Source: Dasypus novemcinctus (lineage: Eukaryota; Chordata; Mammalia; Cingulata; Dasypodidae). Taken from it: 64,000 nt of DNA. The first letter of the stretch is position 1; each line of letters starts with the position of its first letter. Made by a program: the position numbers and the translations under genes. The notes beneath the pieces were generated by a model. It searched no databases. It had not been told where the DNA came from and saw only the letters and a list, made by a program, of their open reading frames with translations. Positions 55,201-61,014 of the stretch are shown here, in pieces. The stretch is taken from NCBI RefSeq assembly GCF_030445035.2, contig NC_080677.1:114259263-114323262 (forward strand). Direction: 5' to 3'.

Positions 55201-57732
55201 GAAGAAAGTCAGGCACAAAAGGACAATAATTGCATGACTTCACTATTATGAACTAAATATAATGAGCAAACTCACGGAGTTAATAGCTGGAATATAAGTC
55301 ACCAGAGAAAAGAATGTGGTTCGAGGATGGAAATCTGAGGTTTAATCTGTGCAGAATTAGTAAAAAGTTGTTTATAAATGCTTGGAAATGAATAAAGGGT
55401 AAAAGCACATCATAGGATTTGTCATTAATCGCACTAACATATGGGTATGATAGTGGTTTGTTTTTTGTTGTTTTTTATTTTGGAATAATGAAAATGCTCT
55501 AAAATTAAATGAAGTGATGAATGCACAACACAGTGATTATACCAAATGCCATTGATTGTACACTTTAAATATTATGAACAAAAAAATAATAGGATGGACT
55601 GGGGAGGAAAATGCACCCAATGTAAGAGCTGGACGATAGTAGCAATACTTTGATGATGCTCTTTCATAATTTATTACAACTATTTTACAACAATGCAAGG
55701 CATTTGTGGTGCAGTGATGTACGGGAGCCCTGTATGATGTTATGCGTTTTTGTTTTGTAAATTCACAACTTTTACTATATTATTTATGTATGTTCATATA
55801 TGAATGATATACTTCAATAAACTGTTTTTAAAATGAAAAGGAAAAAAAATAACACCCAGGCTAATGTGCTTAAAACAAGAGGAAACATAAATGGGGAAGA
55901 AAAGCCAGATAATTTACAGGTGAAAAGAAGGGGAAAAAAAAAAAAGAATGGAAATAGTCAAAAATAATTTGCACTGTGACTGCTCCACTCTTTCCCATAG
56001 TCATATAGAGTCTTCCCTCAGGGTTCAAAGAAAATCTATTTCTGGATCAAAGAGCTCTCTCTACCAAGCAAAGCAGAAGCTCTGAATCAGCAAGCACCTG
56101 GATTGTGTAGACAAGATAAAAGCGGAAGAGGCTGGTTTTCAGCTTGTTAATGGTGGGTCTATACATATCTTCCAAGCGACTGAAGAGCCGACGCTCCAGG
56201 TAGCTCCAGTAATCCCGAAGCGCAGCCAGGTCATACACCTGCATTAGCTGCTGTAGCTGGTCCACAATTTTGTCCACCTGGTGAAAGATGGGATGTACAG
56301 GAGGTGAAAGACAGAAGGGACTTCTTCCTTCCCTCCCCAAAGTTAATATAGCTTTTTACTTTTACTATGGCTTCTGGGTACTTAAAAAAAGTAATCTACA
56401 AAAATCTGAAGACATGTTACTGTATCACTGTACTAGCTTTCAAGTTATTTTCTGATGTTATGTATGTGGTTTGACTCTCTAAGCAAACCTGGAAATTTTG
56501 GGTGTAAAAGTAAGGGCTCTGGCCCAGGAATCAGGAGGTCTTGACTCTTTCTTTGACTTACTTGACTACCTTGGCAATATCACTGTCTGTGTCTCAGTTG
56601 CCTCCTATTTAAAAATATATAAAACTTTTAAAAGCTGGATTGAGACCATCTCCATGGTCCTCTTCTGAGCTCCACCAGAATCCCAAAGCTCACCATGTCA
56701 TAGGTACACTGGCTTTTTCAAGTCATTGATATACCACCAAAGCCCCAGTAGGTGCCCAGAATTTGGTCACCTCCTTGTGAGAAGCAATAACACCAGAAAG
56801 CAGACAATCTGGGAAGGATCCAATCCAATCCCCCTACTTTACAGATCAGGACACTGAGGCCTGGACAGGTAAAATGAGGTGCTTTTTGCAGCTAAGCAGT
56901 CACTAACTCTAGCAAGACTAGAAAACTGGTCTAACTCCCATCCACGACACTTGGAGCTAGCTCACCTGCCAACACCAACTGAAGCCAGCTAACATACGTA
57001 CGAATCACACATACAATATAAAGTCCCAAAACCTCTCAACGGAAAAATCATGTCAGAGCAGGGAAGTACATGTTTTAAAATGTGCACTGAGGGTTTCTTC
57101 AACTGCAGAAGCAAAACTGCCAACGAGTCACTGACAAGGCAATTTGAAACCACCACCCTACAGATACTTGAACCAGCTAACATTTAGGGTGCGGCCCCCT
57201 TACCGCCCTAGCCCAGCCGAAGCAAACCCTGGTCTATTTCCGCTGCCAAAATTCAAACATCGACCCAACCTTTGCTCCTAAAATCTTATCGTCATCCTGG
57301 CCAAAACGACTGGCTAGCACCTGCTCGGGGCCTGGGGTGGAACACCGAGCTCTGGACCGGGAATCTGGACACCTGGGCTCCAGCTTCGGAGATGCTCCTG
57401 ACGAGATGGGCAACTTCAGGAAAGTCACGTCCCCTCTCAGGGGCTCAGTTCCTCCACGTCAAGAGGGCGCCAAATACCCTGATGGCTACGGTGTCCCCAG
57501 GCGCGGGTGACAGCGCCGCTCCCGCCCCGGAGGGCTGTGCGGGAGGAGAGCCTGCTCCGGCGCTCCCTCGCGACCGATTCTGCCCGCGCCGCGCCCGCCG
57601 GCCCCTCACCCGGAACCCCTTCTCCTTGTCCGCCTTGATCTCTGCGTCGAGCTGCCGCAGTGTGTGCGTGAAGCCGCGGAACAGCAAGTACTCGCGGACC
57701 AGCTCGTCGGTGCGCTCCACGGCCTCCGCCAT
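19101..57732 (-). CDS. WDR91: WD repeat-containing protein 91, 15 coding exons
   Basis: Coding exons, in transcript order: 57610-57732, 56098-56277, 54586-54793, 52733-52815, 51570-51700, 50226-50391, 32560-32718, 30724-30917, 29767-29917, 28261-28355, 27911-28079, 23960-24068, 23094-23206, 21598-21795, 19101-19265. They sum to 2244 bp, 747 residues plus stop, the human length as I know it, with every junction in phase. WDR91 acts on endosomes with WDR81 and Rab7 to lower class III PI3-kinase activity during early-to-late conversion. Visible parts are an N-terminal LisH-like region (about 5-37), a coiled coil (about 180-225), a Ser/Pro-rich disordered middle (about 235-395) and a C-terminal WD40 propeller (about 400-747) with blades such as '[10 protein letters not shown]' and '[10 protein letters not shown]'. 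The ATG has G at -3 and +4. Intron 3 is U12-type AT-AC; the rest are GT-AG. No stop or frameshift was found. Confidence 0.97.
19540..19745 (+). repeat. L2 LINE 3' end
   Basis: The text 'TCTCACTATCTGACATCATA' and 'AGCTCCAGGAGGGCAGGGCC' follows the forward L2 3' end. It lies in WDR91 intron 14, antisense to the gene. Confidence 0.7.
20143..20173. repeat. Short (CATA/CA)n microsatellite
   Basis: CATACATA units followed by about nine CA units in WDR91 intron 14. Confidence 0.85.
21598..21795 (-). CDS. WDR91: WDR91 exon 14
   Basis: 198 bp, residues 628-693, phase 0 at both ends. It starts '[20 protein letters not shown]' and ends '[12 protein letters not shown]'. Acceptor GTGATTTCAG, donor AAG|GTAATT. 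Confidence 0.96.
22910..23035 (-). repeat. MIR SINE fragment in WDR91 intron 13
   Basis: The reverse MIR core is readable as 'AAAACTGAGGCGCGGAGCAG' and 'AACCTGAACCCAG'. Confidence 0.65.
23094..23206 (-). CDS. WDR91: WDR91 exon 13
   Basis: 113 bp, residues 590-627. It carries '[20 protein letters not shown]' and 'IGEDGK'. Acceptor TTGACTCAG, donor AAG|GTAGGT. Confidence 0.96.
23480..23640. repeat. Probable MER5-type DNA transposon remnant
   Basis: The block has 'CTCTGAATCTCCTGGGGACA' and a 'CAGATGATTCTGTTGCATAC' segment, typical of MER5 elements; the terminal repeats are not clear. Confidence 0.4.
23960..24068 (-). CDS. WDR91: WDR91 exon 12
   Basis: 109 bp, residues 554-589 plus one base. 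It carries '[20 protein letters not shown]' and 'GVIRLF', a typical WD blade. Acceptor TTTTTCATAG, donor TTTG|GTGAGC. Confidence 0.96.
24625..24730 (-). repeat. L2 LINE 3' end fragment, reverse
   Basis: 'TATGTGCCACTCACTGTGCT' and 'GGAATATAATGGTGAACAAA' are reverse L2 3' end wording. Confidence 0.55.
24770..26500 (+). repeat. HAL1/L1M-type LINE fossil in WDR91 intron 11
   Basis: A long A-rich degraded LINE, antisense to the host gene. It contains ORF1-like relics such as 'CAAGAATGCTGCAAAGTGAG', 'GAAGTCCCAGAAAGCAAGAG' and 'GCAGCCAGAAGACACAATCA'. There are many stops and no intact frame. Confidence 0.65.
26540..27245 (-). repeat. L2 LINE fragment, reverse orientation
   Basis: 'GTGGGGCCTTGAGGGAAGTT', 'AAGATGACATGATACAATGT' and 'AAAAGCTTGAGATGCCTGTG' are successive blocks of the reverse L2 3' coding region. 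Confidence 0.7.
27911..28079 (-). CDS. WDR91: WDR91 exon 11
   Basis: 169 bp, residues 498-553, starting '[20 protein letters not shown]' and ending with the blade strand '[13 protein letters not shown]'. Acceptor GTGTTGCAG, donor CAG|GTATAG. Confidence 0.97.
28261..28355 (-). CDS. WDR91: WDR91 exon 10
   Basis: 95 bp, residues 466-496 plus two bases, including '[20 protein letters not shown]'. Acceptor TCTCATTCCAG, donor CAG|GTGAGC. Confidence 0.96.
28356..29766 (-). other. WDR91: WDR91 intron 9
   Basis: 1.4 kb. I see no clear repeat or other element apart from an A-rich run near 29128. Confidence 0.7.
29767..29917 (-). CDS. WDR91: WDR91 exon 9
   Basis: 151 bp, residues 416-465. First WD blade, '[14 protein letters not shown]', and '[13 protein letters not shown]'. 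Acceptor TTTCATCTCAG, donor CTG|GTGAGT. Confidence 0.97.
30075..30245 (-). repeat. L2 LINE 3' end, reverse
   Basis: Reads 'TATTAAGCACCAATTATGTG', 'GCTCAGCCCTGTGCTAAAAA' and 'CCCTCAAGACACTTGTGGTC', a reverse L2 end in WDR91 intron 8. Confidence 0.65.
30724..30917 (-). CDS. WDR91: WDR91 exon 8
   Basis: 194 bp, residues 351-414 plus two bases. It holds a variable Glu/Pro-rich end of the linker, then the invariant '[20 protein letters not shown]' that opens the propeller. Donor CAG|GTGGGT. Confidence 0.96.
31235..31445 (-). repeat. MIR-type SINE in WDR91 intron 7
   Basis: 'CTAGGTGCCAGGCAAGCATT', 'TCTCCCATTTTACAGCTGTG' and 'ACCCAAGATCATACAGCTGG' are reverse MIR-family blocks. Confidence 0.65.
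31446..32559 (-). other. WDR91: WDR91 intron 7, remaining part
   Basis: Unique-looking intronic sequence. Open frames of up to about 100 codons on the plus strand show no recognisable product. Confidence 0.6.
32560..32718 (-). CDS. WDR91: WDR91 exon 7
   Basis: 159 bp, residues 298-350. It opens 'PVKGKD' (human, from memory, 'GTKGKD'), has a divergent Gly/Ser-rich part, then the conserved '[20 protein letters not shown]'. Acceptor TTTTCCTCCAG, donor CAG|GTATGG. Confidence 0.95.
33334..33834 (+). mobile_element. Solo LTR, MaLR/MLT-like
   Basis: Starts TGTGGCAATTTGAAG and ends ...AAATGAAACA, about 500 bp, with the inner order typical of MaLR LTRs ('CTTTTGATGAGATTACTTTG', a 'GATGTCTTGATTTGGACACT' block, 'CCTAATAAATTCCCATTG'). 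Flanks CCCAC and CCCAA are a possible 5-bp duplication with one mismatch. It resembles the LTR at 40410. Confidence 0.7.
34600..34800 (-). repeat. MIR-type SINE fragment
   Basis: 'ACATGAGGAAACTGAGGCTT' followed by 'AGAGAGGGTATTTGCTCC' is a reverse MIR core. Confidence 0.65.
35390..36372 (+). mobile_element. Internally deleted L1 (5' UTR joined to 3' end)
   Basis: The left part reads 'GGGAAGATGGCAGAGTAGGA' and 'AGCTCCAAGACTCAGTC', which looks like a young L1 5' UTR start. From about 35620 the sequence is L1 3' region ('GTTCATAAGAGCATTATTCA', 'CATGGATGAACCTTGAAGAT') ending in an A-rich tail. ORF1 and most of ORF2 are absent. Antisense to WDR91. Confidence 0.7.
36631..36806. mobile_element. MER5A hAT-Charlie element
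   Basis: Terminal inverted repeats CAGTGGTTCTCAGACT and CTTTGAGAACAACTG flank about 175 bp, the length and termini of MER5A. Confidence 0.85.
37048..37467 (+). mobile_element. Xenarthran tRNA-derived SINE, full length
   Basis: About 420 bp, starting GGGGAGCGGACTTGGCCCAG. An A-box-like TGGCCCAGTGG and a B box GGTTCAAACCC are visible, followed by a long GC-rich body and an A-rich tail. An exact 13-bp target duplication AAAAAAGCAAACA lies at 37035-37047 and 37468-37480. It is intronic and antisense to WDR91. The 90-190-codon open frames across it are not genes. Confidence 0.92.
38160..39232 (+). repeat. A-rich LINE (L1/HAL1-type) fossil
   Basis: Degenerate A-rich sequence with L1/HAL1-type vocabulary ('AAAATGGTTGAAATAGAAAA', 'AGGGGCATTAAAGAAGGC'). 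A 114-codon open frame at 38318-38662 is low-complexity and unassigned. Confidence 0.45.
39243..39600 (-). mobile_element. L1 3'-end insertion with inverted 5' segment
   Basis: It is bounded by an exact 10-bp duplication CAAGGACTTT at 39233-39242 and 39601-39610. The left part (to about 39490) is an L1 3' end on the minus strand with its poly-A tail at the left. The right part (about 39500-39600, 'CTACAACTGCAAGCAGGAGA') is in the opposite orientation; it matches the plus-strand L1 3' UTR at 44482 onward. This is the twin-priming pattern. Confidence 0.75.
39655..39890 (-). mobile_element. Ancient non-autonomous DNA transposon (hAT-like MER)
   Basis: 'GGGCTCAGCAAACTATAGAC', 'AAATTTTATTGGGAACACAG' and 'GGAAAAAGTTTGCCAATTTC' are the hallmarks of a common mammalian MER element with 'GCAAACT' termini. 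The exact subfamily name is uncertain. Confidence 0.6.
40410..41368 (+). mobile_element. Solo LTR, MaLR/ERVL-like, interrupted by a SINE
   Basis: Starts TGTGGTGACCTGAAG and ends ...GGAAACTAAAAA, with an exact 5-bp duplication GCTGC at 40405-40409 and 41369-41373. Without the SINE (about 40492-40985) the LTR is near 465 bp. Inner blocks 'CTTTTGATGAGGCTACTTTA' and 'GATGCCTTGATTTGGACTGT' match the LTR at 33334. Confidence 0.8.
40492..40985 (-). mobile_element. Xenarthran SINE with internal ~20-bp tandem array
   Basis: Read on the minus strand it starts GGGAAGTGGATGTGGCTCAA and carries the B-box-like GGTTCGATTCC. It then has repeated 'GGGCCAGCTCTCCTGCAT'-type units (40745-40900 on the plus strand) and a tail ending in a T run at 40498-40510. 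It is nested in the LTR. Same subfamily as 47794-48231. Confidence 0.85.
41380..42640 (+). repeat. L1 ORF2-region fossil interrupted by a SINE
   Basis: 'GAAAATGCTATGTATCAGAA', 'AAATTCATTGCTGTAAATGC' and 'AACCTAGATGAAATGAATAA' are degraded L1 ORF2 words. The frame is destroyed. Confidence 0.6.
41894..42308 (+). mobile_element. Xenarthran tRNA-derived SINE, full length
   Basis: Begins GGAAACGGACTTGGCCCAGT, has B box GGTTCAAACCC, and is about 85-90% like the copy at 37048 by eye. It ends in (AAT)n. The duplication AGAAAACAG at 41885-41893 and 42309-42317 is exact. It is inserted in an older L1. Confidence 0.92.
42641..44390. other. Unassigned AT-rich intronic sequence
   Basis: No coding exon, clear repeat family or terminal repeats were recognised. 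Confidence 0.4.
44395..44962 (+). mobile_element. L1 3' UTR/tail, probably xenarthran subfamily
   Basis: A G-rich 3' UTR-like block ('GGGGGGTGGGGCGGTGGGG'-type, 44860-44880) is followed by 'TGAATGGGACTTCATATTTT' and a long A-rich tail. The upstream segment 'CCTACAACTGAAAGCAGGAG' is shared with the inverted part of 39243-39600. Confidence 0.65.
45263..46094 (+). mobile_element. Solo LTR, MaLR-like, interrupted by L1 tails
   Basis: Starts TGTGACAGTTTGATTTGG and ends ...GGCAAACTAAGACA (TGT...ACA termini). An insertion at about 45825-46041 splits its 3' end, flanked by AAAACTAAC and AAACCTAAC. No clear 5-bp duplication of the LTR itself was found. Confidence 0.75.
45825..46041 (+). mobile_element. 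Two consecutive L1 3' tails
   Basis: The unit with 'TATATGGGAACCTCTTAT' and a 'TAATGTTTTGTGTGCTCT'-like block occurs twice about 100 bp apart, each followed by an A-rich tail. The pair lies inside the LTR. Confidence 0.7.
47088..47158 (+). mobile_element. Minimal tRNA-head SINE (71 bp)
   Basis: 'GGATGTAGCTCAGTGGTTGA' runs through the B-box-like GGTTCCATCCCC to a short A tail. The exact 14-bp duplication AGCAGTATATCATC at 47074-47087 and 47159-47172 shows a complete insertion of just the tRNA-related head. Confidence 0.92.
47271..47386 (+). mobile_element. 5' part of MaLR-like LTR
   Basis: 'TGTAGCAGTTTGATATGGTT' onward is about 95% like the first 115 bp of the LTRs at 59473 and 61743, then stops at a SINE body. 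Confidence 0.85.
47387..47708 (+). mobile_element. 5'-truncated xenarthran SINE joined to LTR fragment
   Basis: It starts in the middle of the SINE body (TTGCTGATGCACGCAAGGAG, equivalent to about position 100 of the 37048 copy) and continues to its tail. A run of about 16 G lies at 47648-47663. Confidence 0.85.
47794..48231 (+). mobile_element. Xenarthran SINE, longer subfamily
   Basis: Starts GGAAATGGATGTGGCTCAAC and ends in an A tail. The exact 15-bp duplication AAAAAGCAAACATTG is at 47779-47793 and 48232-48246. The body has imprecise ~20-bp repeats and corresponds, inverted, to 40492-40985. Confidence 0.9.
49080..49310 (-). repeat. MIR-type SINE fragment
   Basis: 'TATCTCAATTTCACAGATAA' plus 'GGAAATTGAGATGACTT' and 'GCCCATGGCTCTTACCCACT' are reverse MIR blocks. 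Confidence 0.6.
50226..50391 (-). CDS. WDR91: WDR91 exon 6
   Basis: 166 bp, ending at residue 297. Ser/Pro-rich disordered segment containing '[19 protein letters not shown]'. Acceptor TTGAGCAG, donor CAG|GTAAGC. It is followed by the 17.5-kb intron 6. Confidence 0.95.
50590..50910. mobile_element. Ancient hAT-Charlie-type DNA transposon
   Basis: 'CACCTGAAATGTGGGTAGTC', 'CACACCAGAATTCAAAGACT' and 'TTTTAATGTGGTTACTC' followed by 'GGCCCACATTATATTCCTAC' match a common mammalian MER element. The start 'GCGCTGGTCAACAG' fits its terminus. It lies in WDR91 intron 5. Confidence 0.65.
51570..51700 (-). CDS. WDR91: WDR91 exon 5
   Basis: 131 bp, residues 199-241 plus two bases. It encodes the coiled-coil continuation '[15 protein letters not shown]' and then '[15 protein letters not shown]'. 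Acceptor CCTACGTAG, donor ACT|GTGAGT. Confidence 0.95.
52136..52157. repeat. (CA)n microsatellite
   Basis: Eleven CA units in WDR91 intron 4. Confidence 0.95.
52733..52815 (-). CDS. WDR91: WDR91 exon 4
   Basis: 83 bp. It follows an intron ending in AC; its first two bases complete a Pro codon, giving '...[10 protein letters not shown]...' as in human. It then encodes the start of the coiled coil ('[12 protein letters not shown]'). Donor AAG|GTTTGT. Confidence 0.94.
52824..52833 (-). other. WDR91: U12 branch-site element (TTCTTTAACT)
   Basis: It matches TTCCTTAACT except for one base. The branch A lies 10-11 nt from the AC|CAG junction, inside the short window required for U12 introns. No long polypyrimidine tract follows, as expected for this class. 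Confidence 0.9.
53955..54030 (-). repeat. L1 3' tail, reverse
   Basis: A T-rich run followed by 'TTAAATGTTACATTCAAAAA' and 'TATGAGGTCCCCATATA' is the reverse of the lineage L1 tail seen at 44900. It lies inside the U12 intron. Confidence 0.6.
54576..54585 (-). other. WDR91: U12-type 5' splice site (ATATCCTTTC)
   Basis: A perfect match to the AT-AC U12 donor consensus ATATCCTT at the end of exon 3, in place of a GT donor. Confidence 0.93.
54586..54793 (-). CDS. WDR91: WDR91 exon 3
   Basis: 208 bp, residues 102-170 plus one base of codon 171; begins '[11 protein letters not shown]' and ends 'LFQCM'. The acceptor is CCATGGCAG. It is followed not by GT but by ATATCCTTT, a U12-type AT-AC donor. 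Confidence 0.94.
55136..55850 (+). mobile_element. L1 3' end in WDR91 intron 2
   Basis: 'GCAACATGGATGAACCTGGA' to 'CTTCAATAAACTG' plus an A-rich tail is a 5'-truncated L1. Flanks ACCACCCAG and AACACCCAG look like a slightly decayed target duplication. Confidence 0.7.
56098..56277 (-). CDS. WDR91: WDR91 exon 2
   Basis: 180 bp, residues 42-101, phase 0 at both ends; begins '[11 protein letters not shown]' and ends 'FYLVYTIQ'. Acceptor CTTTCACCAG, donor CAG|GTGCTT. Confidence 0.96.
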
Positions 57733-58020
57733 CGCTGCCCCAGCTCCGCGAGCGGCGGCAGGCGGCGAGGGGCAGAGGGGCGGGGGCGGGGCGGCCCGCG
57801 CGCCCAGCACGTCACGCCGCGCCGCCCTACCAGCACGCACGCGCCCGCGCTCCGCGCGCCTCCCGCCCGCCCGCCCGCCTTCTCTAGTCGGCTCCTTTCC
57901 CGAGGAGGTTGCTGGAAAGAGGTGTAACTGGCCTGATTTTCCTGGCGGCGTGGGCGGCGGCTCTGTCGTCTCGTTTACTCATTGCTACAGCGGCCACCGG
58001 GGACACTCCTGCGAGTAGGG
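57440..58020 (-). promoter_or_regulatory. WDR91: CpG island, WDR91 promoter and exon 1
   Basis: Dense CpG, GC boxes of the GGGGCGGGGC type (about 57780-57795) and C-rich Sp1-like runs (57861-57880) surround the first coding exon. No TATA box is seen. The 248-codon plus-strand frame here is a GC-rich shadow. Confidence 0.85.
57610..57732 (-). CDS. WDR91: WDR91 exon 1 (coding part)
   Basis: Encodes residues 1-41, starting '[20 protein letters not shown]', the LisH-like dimerisation region. The donor is CCGG|GTGAGG. The exon lies inside the promoter CpG island. Confidence 0.96.
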
Positions 58021-58082
58021 CCGAACCGTGCCAAACATCCCAGAGAGTCATGGTGCGGGCAGGGGGCTGAAGGGCTCTGCTG

Positions 58083-58136
58083 ATTGGCTCCACGTCGCGG
58101 AATCCCCCGTCCTCTGCCCTCGTTTGTGTGACGTCA
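58083..58136 (-). promoter_or_regulatory. WDR91: CCAAT box and palindromic CRE upstream of WDR91
   Basis: A perfect CREB/ATF palindrome TGACGTCA lies at 58129-58136 and an inverted CCAAT (ATTGG) at 58083-58087, about 350-400 bp upstream of the ATG at the outer edge of the CpG island. The arrangement (CCAAT nearer the gene, CRE about 45 bp further) is typical of a regulated TATA-less promoter. Function is inferred. Confidence 0.65.
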
Positions 58137-58816
58137 CACAACCAGTTCTGTCATCAGGGAGCTCTAAGACCCCCAAAAGTCCTGTCTCCATTAATAATAA
58201 TTACACGGCAAAGTAACCAAGAGACACTTTTAAGGAAAAAAAAGGCGAGTTCCAGAACCGTAAGTATTGGATGGCCCCAGTTTCTTGGGGGGTAAAAAAA
58301 AAGGTTGTGTTTATGTATACATTTAAAAATTAAAGAAAGATTATACACCACCTGTTTATAGGGGTCCTCTCTGAGAGGCGAGATTATGAGGGACTTTCAT
58401 TTTCTATGTTTTACACTTTTATTTGAAAATTTTACTAAGTGCATATATTTTCGTAAGCAGGAAAAGTTAGCATTTGTGAGCCTTTTCACATCCATAAAAT
58501 GGTGACAGAAATGCCTACTTTACAGCATAGTAATGAAAATTGAATGAAATGATGTAGATAAAAGACCTAGGATAGTGGCTGAAACGCAATAATGTTTCCT
58601 CCCTTCCCCTTTCCTATAACGATAAAACTTTTCGTATTTTACAAAATACGTCTCAAGTATTAATGTCACTTCAGCCTTGCTGTAGAAGTTTCATCTCCAA
58701 AGGGGCTCTGATCTGCATTTGAGAAACCTGGAAAAAGTAACAAAAGAGCAAACCACAGCAAAAGAAGGTAGACAAGTTGTTCTGACATCTTTGCCTGCTT
58801 TACCTTTCTCCACAGG

Positions 58817-58996
58817 TATAAGATTGCCCCAAGGCAACCAGTCTTGCCCCTCAGGGCAGGAAAAGTGGTTTTTCTGTGACTCCTGGGAGGACCAAGCTAA
58901 ATCTTTCTTTGACTGGAACCTCAGATCTTCAAAAGTGAAGAGAAATCCAGACAAGAAACAACTGCCAAAACCTCCACCTACAGTAAAGTCATGAGC
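58817..58996 (+). other. Possible terminal exon with short open frame (unconfirmed)
   Basis: A good acceptor-like TTTACCTTTCTCCACAG ends at 58816. After it the plus strand stays open for about 59 codons, including 'SGQEKWFFCDSWEDQAKSFF', to TGA at 58992. AATAAA occurs at 59264, but inside an L2. I do not recognise the peptide and found no upstream exon. Confidence 0.15.
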
Positions 58997-59189
58997 TAGG
59001 TTTCCCTGAAGCGTTCAGCTCACTGTTCTAACCTCCCACCTCCGCCTGCCCTGGCACTTCCCAGACCAAAGCCTGTAAAACCAGCTAAGATTGGTTTTCT
59101 GATGAATGAGAAAAGGCATTCAGGGCAGGTGGTTGCTCTTGGCCTTAAGACAAACTCTTTCTTTTGTGTGGAATATCTTTCCCAAGTAC

Positions 59190-59470
59190 GAACAAGGATG
59201 ACTCCCTCTTCTCCTCCATGCACTTACTCACATGTCACCCTCTTAAGACCCTCACATGTCCTAAATAAAATAGCAATATCCTCACCCTCAGTGTTCATAT
59301 TTACTTTGTTCTCCTGTATCATTCTCAATAGTGCTTATCACCATCTGACAAACCATACATTTTACTTATTTCGCTTCTTACCCCCACTAAAATGTAAGCT
59401 CCAAGAAAGTAGCAATTTCTGTCTATTATTTGCTACTATATTCTCAGAGCCTATAAGTGTCTAGCTTATA
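59190..59470 (+). repeat. L2 LINE 3' end
   Basis: 'GTGCTTATCACCATCTGACA', 'CACTAAAATGTAAGCTCCAA' and 'CAGAGCCTATAAGTGTC' follow the forward L2 3' end. Confidence 0.75.
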
Positions 59471-59472
59471 TA

Positions 59473-60082
59473 TGTAGCAGTTTGATATGGTTATGAATTC
59501 CAAAAATAGATACTGGATTATGTTTGTAATCTGGTCTGTACCTGGACATGATTAAGTTATGATTAGGGCTTTTGATTGGGCCATGTCATTAAGGGATTGA
59601 GTCCCCCACCCCTTGGTGGGAGGGGAATCACAGATAAAAGGCATGGCAAAGGACAGAGTTGAGGGGTTCTGATGTTGGAATTTGATGCTAAAGTCTTAAG
59701 CTGGAGCCCCAGGAAGTAAGTACGCAGAGGAAAGAGAAGCAAGCCCTAGGAAGAGGACCTGAGCCATGAGAAGAACAGGAAGAGAGACGGCTCCTTAGGC
59801 ACACAGAAACCCCAGGGAGAAAGACAGAGCCGTTCACCTGATAGTCTATAGCTGACCTTGTGGAGCAAACAGAGGAGCTGAGCCCAAAGGAACCCAGGAA
59901 GCCTGAACCCTGGTACAATTGGCAGCCATCTTGCTCTAACACATGAAAATAGACTTTGGTGAGGAGAGTAACTTATGCTTATGGCCTGCTATCTGTAAGC
60001 TCCTACCCCAAATCAATACTCTTTTTAAAAACCAACCAATTTCTGGTATTTTGCATCAGCACCCTTTTGGCTGACTAATACA
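59473..60082 (+). repeat. 5' LTR of the MaLR-like element
   Basis: TGT...ACA termini. It carries a 'CTCCTACCCCAAATCAATAC' poly(A)-region-like block near its end. Relative to the 3' LTR it has an extra segment around 59718-59815. Confidence 0.85.
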
Positions 60083-60108
60083 GAATTTGGTTCCAAGGAG
60101 TGGGGACG
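60083..60108 (+). other. Putative primer-binding region of the LTR element
   Basis: The sequence just after the 5' LTR, 'TTTGGTTCCAAGGAGTGGGG', is close to the MaLR/ERVL primer-site pattern TTTGGT(A/G)CC...AGTGGGG. Confidence 0.6.
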
Positions 60109-61014
60109 TGTTTTTGCAATTACCGAAATGCTGGAATGAGTTTATAAATGGGTAAGGGGTACTTGAAGGAACTGTAAGATGCTTGATGGAAAAGGCCTAG
60201 ATCGCTTTGAAGAGGCTATTGATAGTAATATGGATGCTAAAGAAAATTTTTATGATGCCTTAGAAGTAAATGATGAAACTATTTACTTCTAAGTATTGGA
60301 AACTGGAGGAATGGCAATCCATTTTTAAAATTGTAGAAAACCTAGCACGATTATCTCCTGGTGTTTTATGGAAGGCAGAATTTGAAAATGGTGACTCCAG
60401 GCATTTAGCTGAAGAAATTTCCAAAGTAGACCCAGAGAATGCAACTTGGCTTCTGCTTGTAGCTTATAGCAAAATACTAGATGAGAGAGATATACTGAGG
60501 ACTGAACTGTCAGGCACAAAGAAAACAAACTAATTCTAGAAATTCCAATCCTCTGGAAATCAAACTTCCAGAAGCAAGTGCCCCGTTGGAGGACTTAACT
60601 AAACTTGGAACTTGTAAATCAGGATTGAAAATGCAGTTATCTCAGAAAGACTTGTGAAAAGTCTTACTGTCTGATGGCTTGGACCCTTGCTTCTTGCATG
60701 CTGAACCAACAAGGTTTTTGAGAGAGCTGTATGAACAAAACTACTGTCCGCTTGGACTAAAAGGGGCATGGAAAGGAGAACTTTAAGTGGAAAACCATGG
60801 AAGCTAAGATCTGAAATTAGGACATCACTTTGAGCCAAGAGAGGAAAACCACCCATGTGTACAGAGAGGGCAAGTTTGCCCCAGCAGTTGAAGAGGGTGG
60901 ATGTTCCCACAGATGTTTTGGGAGAGTTTTGCCACCCCGGAGTGCAGAAAGGGTGGAGCACATTCCCCAAGGATTAGGGTGGTTAAGGTCAGCACCCCCA
61001 CAGGTCTGAGAGGA

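Noticed and set aside
57272-58018. A 248-codon plus-strand open frame
   Set aside because: Antisense to WDR91 exon 1 and its CpG island; low-complexity Ala/Arg/Pro product, a compositional shadow.
60270-60533. An 87-codon open frame in the LTR element as a possible intact retroviral protein
   Set aside because: No recognisable gag, protease, reverse transcriptase or envelope features; the element's inner region is too short and otherwise interrupted.
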